Below, one piece after another: positions 25,785-32,990 of a stretch of 64,000 bases of DNA (positions within the stretch are counted from its first letter, which is position 1; the number at the start of each line of letters is the position of its first letter). The position numbers and the translations under genes were made by a program. Source of the DNA: Chloroflexota bacterium (lineage in GTDB: Bacteria > Chloroflexota > Anaerolineae > 4572-78 > J111); NCBI GenBank assembly GCA_016860845.1, contig BOKF01000006.1, positions 62,001-126,000 of the forward strand, written 5' to 3'. The notes under the pieces are model-generated. The model ran no database searches, was not told the DNA's origin, and worked only from the letters and a program-made list of their open reading frames with translations.

Positions 25785-27149
25785 GTGAGTCTGGAAATAT
25801 TCGGCCAAAAATTGCGAGAATTGAGAAAAAGCAGTGGGCTAACCCAGGACGGCCTCGCTCGACAGTTACCTACCACTGCCGAGATGATCTCAATCTGGGA
25901 ACGGGCCTATCAACACCGGGGACGGAGATGGGTACCAGATCGGGCGTCGGCCTTGCGTCTGGTTGAGATCTTCGCTGATCAGCTCACCGCTAAGGAGGCC
26001 CAGCAGTGGCTCTCACTCCTGGGCTACAAACTCGGCCAGGCCGAGTTGCAACGACTTTTTCCCGGTGAGGACGTCCTGACTTCCTCTTCGACCAGTCCTT
26101 CAGCCAACTCTCAAGCTATCCTAAAACGATTGGCCGCATTGCCGGACCAACGGCTTTTCGGCGTAAGCCAGGCTCAGCAACAACTTCATCTGCTTCTCAA
26201 ACAAACCGGCGCCCCGTGGTTGATTTCGATTGATGGGATTGGGGGAATCGGTAAAACCAGCCTCGCAGCGGCTGTAACCCGAGAGATTATGCCAACGGGC
26301 CGGTTCGAGGATATAGTCTGGGTCAGCGCCAAGCAAGAAGAGTTTTTGCCCCAAATCGGGCTAGAATTCACTTCCCACCCCGCTTTGGATCCCAATACGT
26401 TAACCAATTCGCTGCTGGAACAGCTCGACCCTAACCTCTCTCTGGCTCGCCCGGCCGAGGAAAAGAAGCTCCTCTTGACCCATTTACTCAAAGAACGGCC
26501 GTATCTCATTGTGGTGGACAATCTCGAAACGGTGGCCGACTATCAAACCCTCCTCCCTTTCCTCCGCCAACTGGCTAATCCTACTAAATTCCTGCTAACC
26601 AGCCGTCACAGCTTACACGCCTATCTTGAGGTCTTTTGTCTTACCCTGAAGGAACTCACCCAGGTAGATGCCCTAGACCTGCTTCAATACGAAGCTGAAA
26701 TTCGCGGGGTTACGGCATTGGCTAATGCTTCTGAGACTCATCTGAGTGATATTTATAACGTCACCGGCGGCAATCCCCTAGCCCTAAAGTTGGTGGTAGG
26801 GCAGCTCTCTGTTTTGCCTTTATCCCAGGTATTAGAAAGCCTTAAGCAAGCCCAGGGCAAACCCATTGACGACCTTTATACCTACATCTACTGGCAAGCC
26901 TGGCAGGGCCTGGATAAACCCAGCCAGGAGGTTTTGTTGGTTATGCCCCTGGCTCAAGGGGGAACTTTTGACCAGCTCGTCGCGGTGAGTGAACTTGAAA
27001 AAGACGAACTCAATCACGCGCTGAAGCAGTTGGTTAAACTTTCCCTGGTCGAAGTGGGCGGCGATCTTGACCAACGGCGTTATCGGATTCACCGGCTAAC
27101 GGAGACGTTTTTACTCCACGAGGTTACTAAATGGCAGTTTCTGTCTTAG
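25785..27149 (+). CDS. HTH-NB-ARC STAND ATPase
   Basis: 454 residues. N-terminal XRE-like HTH (FGQKLRELRKSSGLTQDGLARQL, residues 6-28), then an NB-ARC NTPase: P-loop GIGGIGKTSLAA at ~151-162, Walker B PYLIVVDNLETV at ~239-250, LLTSRH sensor at ~270 and the GGNPLALKL motif. The winged-helix end reads YRIHRLTETFLLHEV. The protein stops before any repeat sensor; the TPRs are encoded by the next gene in another frame, overlapping by 19 nt. GTG at 25785 follows GAGGA; a GTG 12 nt earlier would cover that site. Acts as an NTP-dependent switch, perhaps a transcription factor or a defence sensor. Confidence 0.85.
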   Translation: MSLEIFGQKLRELRKSSGLTQDGLARQLPTTAEMISIWERAYQHRGRRWVPDRASALRLVEIFADQLTAKEAQQWLSLLGYKLGQAELQRLFPGEDVLTSSSTSPSANSQAILKRLAALPDQRLFGVSQAQQQLHLLLKQTGAPWLISIDGIGGIGKTSLAAAVTREIMPTGRFEDIVWVSAKQEEFLPQIGLEFTSHPALDPNTLTNSLLEQLDPNLSLARPAEEKKLLLTHLLKERPYLIVVDNLETVADYQTLLPFLRQLANPTKFLLTSRHSLHAYLEVFCLTLKELTQVDALDLLQYEAEIRGVTALANASETHLSDIYNVTGGNPLALKLVVGQLSVLPLSQVLESLKQAQGKPIDDLYTYIYWQAWQGLDKPSQEVLLVMPLAQGGTFDQLVAVSELEKDELNHALKQLVKLSLVEVGGDLDQRRYRIHRLTETFLLHEVTKWQFLS

Positions 27150-28378
27150 CCGACAACCAGGGCCATGCCGACTTTTTTCGCCGTCGCATCCTTCTCAATG
27201 CCCAATATTGGCACACTTACGTCAGCGAAAAAGCAACTGATATTTCCGCTCTGGATATTGAACGCGAGCTGATTATCAAAGCTATCGCCTTTGCTTTAGA
27301 GCTCAGAGAAGCCTGGCCTATTGTCTACAGTCTCCTGGTTACTTATGCTCCCTATATGGAGCGACGTGGTCATTGGGAAACCTGGCACCAACTATTAAAT
27401 CGAGCCGTTAAAATAGCCCAACAGCTTGAGGATGTAACCGGCGTTATTACCCTATCGGCGCTGCTGGCTCGATTGTTGCAACGCCAAAGCCAGCTTGATC
27501 GGGCGGTCGAACACTATCGTCGAGTGATCCGCTGGGCACGTCAAAGTAAAAATCGGTACGAGGAGGCCCGCGCCTGTACTAACTTGGGTTACCTTTACAT
27601 CGAAGATGGACATTGGTACCGAGCCGAGGTTTTGTGTTGTTATGCTCTCGCTATTTTTGAGGCGATTAATAACCATCATGGTCTGGCCCACACTAACAAT
27701 CACCTGGGTCTTCTATATACTCGGAAACGTGCCTGGGAGAGAGCCAAGCCCCATCTTGAACAAGCCTGCCAATTGTGGCAGGGGATGGAGGACCAGCACG
27801 GTTTAATGCGTGGTTTAATCAACCAGGGACTGCTTCACAATGATATGGAGCAGTATGACGAGGCGCTCTCATTTTTAGAGAATGCGTTACAGTTGGCTAA
27901 GTTAACTGGAGAAGAAGCCGAGATTGGCAAGATTCACTTAAATATGGGAATTGCTTATGGGCAAAAAAGTGAACTGCCACAAGCAGAAACTTCAATTTGG
28001 CAGGCAGAAGCTATCTTCCGGCGCTTCTCTAACTCATTGGACTTGGCTTTGACCTGGACTAATTTAGGCATAATTTATATTGAGCAAAAGAAATGGAAGG
28101 AAGCCGGGACATACTTGGAAAAAGCTTTGACCACCTGCCGCCATCTAAAAATCGAGTATGGTGAAATTGATGCCTTGCAAGGACTGGTGGAGTATGAATT
28201 AGCCAGAGGCAATCAACAACAAGCTCTGGGGCATTTAAAGGAATTGGAACGTCTCGTTCAACCTCAGGAATGGCAGGTACGGCACCGCCGGTTACAAGCA
28301 TTTCTCCTGAAGTATCGCCGCAACCTGCCAGAGTTTCAGCTCGACAGGTTGCGGCACATGGGATTACTTATTGACTAG
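27131..28378 (+). CDS. TPR-repeat protein, partner of the NB-ARC ATPase
   Basis: 415 residues made almost entirely of tetratricopeptide repeats from about residue 75 on, for example ARACTNLGYLYIEDGHWYRA, AHTNNHLGLLYTRKRAWERA and LTWTNLGIIYIEQKKWKEAG. It starts inside the NB-ARC gene (ATG at 27131, frame shifted), so translation is probably coupled or the pair is a split STAND protein. TPR superhelices in STAND proteins act as ligand sensors. The 3' end overlaps by three bases with the convergent gene for a tiny secreted peptide, a candidate ligand. A sequencing frameshift cannot be excluded, but both halves start and stop cleanly. Confidence 0.8.
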   Translation: MAVSVLADNQGHADFFRRRILLNAQYWHTYVSEKATDISALDIERELIIKAIAFALELREAWPIVYSLLVTYAPYMERRGHWETWHQLLNRAVKIAQQLEDVTGVITLSALLARLLQRQSQLDRAVEHYRRVIRWARQSKNRYEEARACTNLGYLYIEDGHWYRAEVLCCYALAIFEAINNHHGLAHTNNHLGLLYTRKRAWERAKPHLEQACQLWQGMEDQHGLMRGLINQGLLHNDMEQYDEALSFLENALQLAKLTGEEAEIGKIHLNMGIAYGQKSELPQAETSIWQAEAIFRRFSNSLDLALTWTNLGIIYIEQKKWKEAGTYLEKALTTCRHLKIEYGEIDALQGLVEYELARGNQQQALGHLKELERLVQPQEWQVRHRRLQAFLLKYRRNLPEFQLDRLRHMGLLID

Positions 28379-28530
28379 CAGCCACCCCCAGAACCGCTGC
28401 CAGTTGGGCAAGCATGGGCCGGTGAAGTAAGTGAAAAACCGAGTGAGTCAGCGACGATGCCTGACACACCAGCCACTGCCGCAAACAAGGCTAAGGCGGT
28501 TACGACGGCAATAAGTCGTTTCTTTAGCAT
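28375..28530 (-). CDS. Tiny secreted peptide precursor, predicted mature CPTGSGSGGGC
   Basis: 51-residue precursor. The start at 28530 is supported by AAAGGAGG 9-10 nt upstream. LKKRL gives the basic n-region, residues ~7-27 the hydrophobic core (AVVTALALFAAVAGVSGI), and SPAHA ends with an AxA signal-peptidase I site. Cleavage there would leave CPTGSGSGGGC, eleven residues with a cysteine at each end that could form a disulfide ring. It is not a canonical lipobox (AHAC). The gene is convergent with and overlaps the TPR gene. The function is unknown; a peptide signal, a bacteriocin-like product or a modified peptide are all possible. Confidence 0.6.
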   Translation of the reverse strand: MLKKRLIAVVTALALFAAVAGVSGIVADSLGFSLTSPAHACPTGSGSGGGC

Positions 28531-28711
28531 CTCAGATGAACCTCCTTTCCACAGGGTTAGGAGGGCCATTGAGACGAGGATATCCCCGGTTGAGCAGGCG
28601 CAGGTGCGGGCACTCAACCTACTCGCGAGTTATCTGTGGCCCAATTTAGTAAGGGATACTCGGCCAAAGTATCCTGCCGACACACCTACAACATATCAGA
28701 AAACAAAGTCA

Positions 28712-28765
28712 GAGTCCTTTAGCCAATCTCAGGCAATTCTAAGGACTCGTTTAATTGGCTTTTTG
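28712..28765 (+). promoter_or_regulatory. Interlocked inverted repeats (pseudoknot or attenuator-like) in 5' leader
   Basis: GAGTCCTT (28712-28719) pairs with AAGGACTC (28741-28748), while AGCCAAT (28721-28727) pairs with ATTGGCT (28754-28760), which is followed by TTTT. The order A1-B1-A2-B2 allows either an H-type pseudoknot or two exclusive stems, the second of terminator form. It ends about 50 nt before the GTG of the STAND-winged-helix gene. Upstream, GGATACT/AGTATCC (28653-28673) adds another small hairpin. Confidence 0.45.
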
Positions 28766-28814
28766 TGCTGAAAAATGACGGGACCGATTTATAGAGCAAG
28801 GGTAAAATAAAGCC

Positions 28815-30275
28815 GTGTCAGAACAGAAAGATGAGCTGAAACTCGTTCGTTCATGGACAGCCTATCCTCCCACCTATCGGGCGAGGGAGATGGATATGCT
28901 TGCCGGCTGGATTGCCGCCGGAGAGAGCGGCTCGGTGGTAGGCTTGCCCGGCAGTGGTCGCTCAAATTTACTCGGCTTTTTGTGCCACCAGCCTGAAGTT
29001 GTTTGTGCGTATCTTCCTATTCGAGCCGGGTCGTTAGCCTTGATCCCCGTTGATATTAACAATTTACCGGCTAACAATCTCTCGACCCTTTATCGGGTCA
29101 TTATTCGTTCTTTCTACTGGGTTCGCGACCAGTTTAGTGAGCCTTTACAACAAAAAATAAGCGACATCTACCAGGAAACACGATTTGAACGGGATCCATT
29201 TGTCACCCAGAGCTCGTTGCAAGAGCTGCTGTTTCTCTGTCGAGACCACCATGTCCGCGTCGTCCTGGTTCTGAATCGCTTTGATAGTTTCTGCCAGATG
29301 GCCACTCCGCATATGGTCAACACCTTACGGGGATTGCGGGATGATTTCAAAGATACGCTTAGCTACATTGCCGGGATGACCCAGGAAGTCGCTTACCTGC
29401 CCGATCCCACCGTTCTTGGGGAAATGTACGAACTTCTGGATAACTATGTGTGTTGGGTGGGGGCCATGAATGAAGAGGATACCCGTAATCTTATTGCCCG
29501 AGCCACTCATCCTGCCCCAACAGCACCGACTGATACTGACATAAACACCATGTTAAGGCTGACCGGAGGATTTCCCTCGTTATTGCGAGCCACCTGTCAT
29601 TGGTGGCTTATTACCAAGAATAAACCAGATCATCCAGATTGGGCGGGGATGTTACTTGGCGAACGCAGTATTCAACATCGATTAGCACAGATTTGGCACG
29701 GCTTGACTCAAGAGGAACAGTTTACTCTCTCTGAACTGCAGAAATTGCAAACTACCGCTGCCAGGGGCAAAACTGGGAGAAACTCTGAAACTAAGCCGAA
29801 AAACTTTGATAAGAAATATCGAGATTTCGTTCAAGAACATCAGGGGATTTTAGTTCGTCTCAAAGCAAAGGGGACTTGTACTCAAACAGAAACTCATTGG
29901 TGGATCGCTGATTTGTTGGCTGCTTATGTGACTAAAGTTGAGGGGAGGGGTCGGGGCCGAATTTGGCTGGATGAAAAAACGGGCGAGATCTATCAAGGCC
30001 CTACACTATTGAGCGATTTGACTGCTCTCGAAAAGTCCGTTTTATCGTTTCTGATCAAACATCCCCGGCTGAGTCACACCAAAACAGACTTGATCATCAA
30101 CACCTGGCCCGATGAGCTTCGGCAGCAGGGGGTTGCTGACAGCAGCCTTTATCAAGTCATCTTAACACTCCGTAAGGCGATTGAGCCTAATCCAAGCGAG
30201 CCCTCTTATCTCATTACCTGGCGAGGGAAGCCAGAGGGAGGATATCAATTCTTTCCCGAAGGCCGGCCAAGGTAA
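28815..30275 (+). CDS. STAND-type ATPase with C-terminal OmpR-like winged helix
   Basis: 486 residues, GTG start. An AAA/STAND domain fills the first ~290 residues. The P-loop reads GLPGSGRSNLL at ~43-53 with Arg in place of the usual Walker A Lys. The Walker B-like strand is VRVVLVLNRFDSF at ~150. Residues ~395-482 form an OmpR/PhoB-type DNA-binding domain (LTALEKSVLSFLIKHPRL, DSSLYQVILTLRKAIEPNP, ITWRGKPEGGYQF). Likely a transcription regulator gated by nucleotide or a protein partner. The Lys to Arg change may mean nucleotide binding without hydrolysis. The leader upstream holds nested inverted repeats. Confidence 0.8.
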   Translation: MSEQKDELKLVRSWTAYPPTYRAREMDMLAGWIAAGESGSVVGLPGSGRSNLLGFLCHQPEVVCAYLPIRAGSLALIPVDINNLPANNLSTLYRVIIRSFYWVRDQFSEPLQQKISDIYQETRFERDPFVTQSSLQELLFLCRDHHVRVVLVLNRFDSFCQMATPHMVNTLRGLRDDFKDTLSYIAGMTQEVAYLPDPTVLGEMYELLDNYVCWVGAMNEEDTRNLIARATHPAPTAPTDTDINTMLRLTGGFPSLLRATCHWWLITKNKPDHPDWAGMLLGERSIQHRLAQIWHGLTQEEQFTLSELQKLQTTAARGKTGRNSETKPKNFDKKYRDFVQEHQGILVRLKAKGTCTQTETHWWIADLLAAYVTKVEGRGRGRIWLDEKTGEIYQGPTLLSDLTALEKSVLSFLIKHPRLSHTKTDLIINTWPDELRQQGVADSSLYQVILTLRKAIEPNPSEPSYLITWRGKPEGGYQFFPEGRPR

Positions 30276-30402
30276 TTTCAGTAACTTCCTCGTCCCCAGG
30301 GTTGTCCTGCCACAGACGGATCAGACCAATAGAAATCGGCAATAATTTAAAAAATTGGTCGTGATTTTTTTCCTGATGTGCCGGTTTTAAGGCTACAATC
30401 AA
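30214..30402 (-). CDS. Possible small protein, uncertain
   Basis: 62-codon frame directly downstream of the 120-residue gene and overlapping the 3' end of the opposite-strand STAND gene. It reads PISIGLIRLWQDNPGDEEVTEI in an even, protein-like composition. No convincing ribosome-binding site and no recognised family; it may be a chance frame. Confidence 0.3.
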   Translation of the reverse strand: MIVALKPAHQEKNHDQFFKLLPISIGLIRLWQDNPGDEEVTEITLAGLRERIDILPLASLAR

Positions 30403-30415
30403 CCCACTCTTTAGT

Positions 30416-30778
30416 TCAAGTTTCCTGGTGCCGTTTGACCAGCTCGATTCGAGTGGGACGACTGAGTTTATAATCCCGGCTTGGTGGATTCGTCAGTTGG
30501 GCCCACTCATTCCGGCCATAATAACCCTTTTTGTAAACTGCTACCCGGGCGTCAAATTCGATCATATCGCCGACTGTCAACGGGCCCAAGGCCTCAAATC
30601 CTTTTGTATAGTTGAACCACAGGTGATCGGCCACTTCCTGGCCAGATTCGACCTCCTTAATATGGGTTAGTAGCAAGGTGCGCGTCTCATGAAGACCGAA
30701 AAATTTCTTTCCTTCTCGGCTAAAGACGCCGCGGAAGCGAGTACGAATGTTGTCCATTTTTTTGAGCTTGGTTCTCAT
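30416..30778 (-). CDS. Conserved hypothetical, OB-fold-like protein
   Basis: 120 residues; AGGAGG lies 9-10 nt upstream of the ATG. The sequence has the beta-strand rhythm of an OB fold: RTRFRGVFSREGKK, TLLLTHIKEVESGQEV, LTVGDMIEFDARVAVY and YKLSRPTRIELVKR. Proteins of this size and pattern often accompany replication genes of mobile elements, possibly binding single-stranded DNA, but I recognise no named family. It is the most distal minus-strand gene of the mobile module, separated from the replication gene by a 440-nt non-coding stretch with iteron-like repeats. Confidence 0.55.
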   Translation of the reverse strand: MRTKLKKMDNIRTRFRGVFSREGKKFFGLHETRTLLLTHIKEVESGQEVADHLWFNYTKGFEALGPLTVGDMIEFDARVAVYKKGYYGRNEWAQLTNPPSRDYKLSRPTRIELVKRHQET

Positions 30779-31077
30779 ATGGGGTAGTACCTCCTTGATA
30801 GATTCAAGCAGTCCACAAAAGGGTGAGCCCTTTTCGGGGTGTCCTAGCTAAATTACAATCCAAGTTTTTTTGAATTCCCTCCCCGCCGGCTTTTGCGGTC
30901 CTGAATTTTGATTTTAACCTTTGGATAAACCTCTTCTTTTGTTCAGGTTTATCTTAATTCTTTCTTCTTGCCCCCCTCCCTTGATGACAAAAATTTAAGA
31001 AGTGGCTCGATGAGTTGCAGCGCTGCGATCAAACTGCTATCTGAGTGGCAACTGAGTCCTGAGCCCTGTAACCCTGT

Positions 31078-31215
31078 GGATCGCCCATGATTCCGTTAAA
31101 GCGGTAAAAAAATTTTGGGTGAGCGGTTAGGGCAGGGGATTGCGATCCCATGATTCCAATCCATAGGACTTAGCCCTGAGTGTCCCGCCAGGATTGCGAT
31201 CTCATGATTCCAATC
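31078..31215. repeat. Iteron-like direct repeats, candidate replication origin
   Basis: Two 25-nt copies with one mismatch, GGATTGCGATCYCATGATTC followed by CAATC, at 31137-31161 and 31191-31215 (54 nt apart), and a partial third (GGATCGCCCATGATTCC) at 31078-31094. To the left, 30850-30990 is AT-rich and contains TTATCCAAA (minus strand, in CTTTGGATAAAC), one base from a DnaA box. The gene next to it encodes a DnaA-N-domain protein. The rest of 30779-31223 holds no gene. Confidence 0.6.
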
Positions 31216-31223
31216 GGCCGGGT

Positions 31224-32546
31224 TCATCGTTGCACTCCGGCAAATAACTCCTGATTGGGCTGATAAGCACCCCACAGGCGGCGGCTGTGGTGGCAGCGGC
31301 AGGAGCAGCCGGCGGCGCAGCCACTGCGGCAGGTCGGGCAGTTAGCCGGCTGCAGATCATAGTCGGGCAGCAGGCGGACCAGGCTGCGGGCATCGGTCAA
31401 CCCCTCCCAGCGGGCCAGGTCAATATTCTGGTAGTGACCGTACCGCTCCAGCCACTGAGCGTGGCGAATCTGATCGATTTCGTTCAGCCGGCTGACCTGG
31501 TAGGGGGTCAATAAGGGCAGGCTGCGCCAGACCTGAAGCCAGATTTCATGAGAGCGGGGCTTACCTGGTGGCGGCTTGACAATGTCGAGAGCAATCAGTC
31601 CTTCCTGGCAGAGCACCTCGAGCAAACCGGTCTGCCAGTGGAGACAGCGAATGGTCTCGTTAGCCGTTTGATGCCACTTGGCCGGTTGGTAGCGACCACA
31701 GCAGGCGGGCAGGGGGGCGCCGCTGACCTTCTTGGCTTGCTCGTTGAACCAGCAGGAGCGGGGACCGCCGCTGACGGTGATGACCGAGGTCGTGCCGACA
31801 ACGCGGGCCAGAGCACGCAGGCTGTACTTCTTGGGTGGGGTCCAGAAAGTGAAGTTAGGATCGTGGATGTTGCGTTTGTCGTCGCTGAGGATGCGGCACC
31901 ACAGATCGAAGGCTTTGGGCTTGATCCCGTTGAGGTAGAGCATCCAGAATTGGAAAGCGTAGTCGGGGATCTGGGTATAGCCGGAGGAGCGGCCTTTTTC
32001 GAACCAGAGGCTCTGGAAATCGACTTCCCGGGCAAAGCGAGCAGAGGGAGAAGGAGCCGGAGAGGCGACGGTGGGTGTTGGGGACGGTTCGGGCGGCAGT
32101 GAGGAAGAATCTAAATCGCTTTCGCCGGGGGAGGGTGGCGTAGGGGCCAGCACGAACTGGAGCTCGACCTCGTGACCGATGACAGTGGCCAGGGCTTTGA
32201 GGATCATCGGCTTAAGGCGGTGCTCCAACCAATCCCGGCTGGTCGGGGTGGGGACCTGGATGCAGTAGGTGTCCTTGAGCAGAGGTAGTAACTTTGTATC
32301 TCGAATCAGGCTGTCATAGGTGGCCCGGGTCAGCTGGCGTTGGAGGAGGAGCTGGGTCTGGCTCCAGATGTGGGTAGTGGCTCGCTGCTCGTCGGTCCCT
32401 GGAGTTATTCCTTTGTCGCCTTCGAGGAGGGTCAGGGCTGGCTGGCCGCTACTGTATAAAGGATCCATGGGCTTTGGCTCTACCCGGCTGACGAGCCGCG
32501 GAAAAGAATCCGATTGGGGTCTATTCTCTTGGGGGTTGGTATTCAT
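31224..32546 (-). CDS. Replication protein with DnaA N-terminal domain
   Basis: 440 residues. GGAGGG four bases before the ATG at 32546 decides the start. Residues ~59-133 match DnaA domain I: IWSQTQLLLQRQLTRATYDS then YCIQVPTPTSRDWLEHRLKP, a domain that in DnaA binds DnaB helicase and DiaA/HobA. A Pro/Ser linker follows. The C-terminal ~270 residues (FQFWMLYLNGIKPKAFDLWC, YSLRALARVVGTTSVI) are not DnaA-like and lack an AAA P-loop; they contain a winged-helix-like part. It ends in a cysteine-rich tail (CPTCRSGCAAGCSCRC). Likely the initiator of the mobile element, recruiting host helicase to the adjacent iteron-like repeats. Confidence 0.65.
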   Translation of the reverse strand: MNTNPQENRPQSDSFPRLVSRVEPKPMDPLYSSGQPALTLLEGDKGITPGTDEQRATTHIWSQTQLLLQRQLTRATYDSLIRDTKLLPLLKDTYCIQVPTPTSRDWLEHRLKPMILKALATVIGHEVELQFVLAPTPPSPGESDLDSSSLPPEPSPTPTVASPAPSPSARFAREVDFQSLWFEKGRSSGYTQIPDYAFQFWMLYLNGIKPKAFDLWCRILSDDKRNIHDPNFTFWTPPKKYSLRALARVVGTTSVITVSGGPRSCWFNEQAKKVSGAPLPACCGRYQPAKWHQTANETIRCLHWQTGLLEVLCQEGLIALDIVKPPPGKPRSHEIWLQVWRSLPLLTPYQVSRLNEIDQIRHAQWLERYGHYQNIDLARWEGLTDARSLVRLLPDYDLQPANCPTCRSGCAAGCSCRCHHSRRLWGAYQPNQELFAGVQR

Positions 32547-32557
32547 CTTACCCTCCG

Positions 32558-32836
32558 TCATAAATTGTCTACCGGCATCCCTATCGGTACTTCGTCTATA
32601 ATTTCAAACGTAACTCCCCTCTCGACGTCGGCATAAAGCTCGTCCCGGCACATCTGACAGCGGAGGAGGATGATTAACTCACCCTTCTCGATGAGGGCGA
32701 ACTGATAACGGGCCTGACGGCGGCAGCGACTCAAGCGGCCGGTGGGGCCTGAATGGTAATGGCTGCACCGAGGGCTTTTGGATTGGATGGTCTTGCTCGA
32801 GGCGGTGCCGGACGACAAAGTAGTATCAATTGGCAT
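32558..32836 (-). CDS. Small zinc-finger-like protein of the mobile module
   Basis: 92 residues with ATG at 32836 preceded by GGAGGAAGG; the longer frame to 32947 would run through the GTGCAC repeats. Cysteines at RCSHYH, RCRRQARYQF and LLRCQMCRDEL could form a zinc site. No family recognised. It lies 11 nt upstream of the DnaA-N gene and downstream of the translocase, so probably co-transcribed with both. A role as an accessory replication or transfer factor is inferred from position only. Confidence 0.55.
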   Translation of the reverse strand: MPIDTTLSSGTASSKTIQSKSPRCSHYHSGPTGRLSRCRRQARYQFALIEKGELIILLRCQMCRDELYADVERGVTFEIIDEVPIGMPVDNL

Positions 32837-32924
32837 ATCGCCTTCCTCCAGAACTGGTCCTACATAAGGCTTTAAAGCGCAGAGAATATCTGTCTCGTTT
32901 CTTGGGATCAAATTTTTCCTCCGG

Positions 32925-32990
32925 GTGCACCGTGCACGTGCACGCATCTAAGCGATTTTAGCCTTCGTGGACACCCGGTGCACGGTGCAC
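32925..32990. promoter_or_regulatory. Cluster of five GTGCAC hexamers, candidate transfer (clt-like) site
   Basis: GTGCAC occurs at 32925, 32932, 32938, 32978 and 32985. GTGCACCGTGCAC (32925-32937) and GTGCACGGTGCAC (32978-32990) are perfect 13-nt inverted repeats. The right part overlaps the end of the FtsK-type gene; the left part lies in the gap before the zinc-finger gene. In actinomycete elements, the TraB translocase binds short repeats in clt, which lies downstream of traB. The arrangement fits that, but operator or terminator roles are possible. Confidence 0.5.

Noticed and set aside
31548..32102. 184-codon plus-strand frame opposite the DnaA-N gene
   Set aside because: Antisense shadow; the minus strand carries the DnaA-N motif and a ribosome-binding site.
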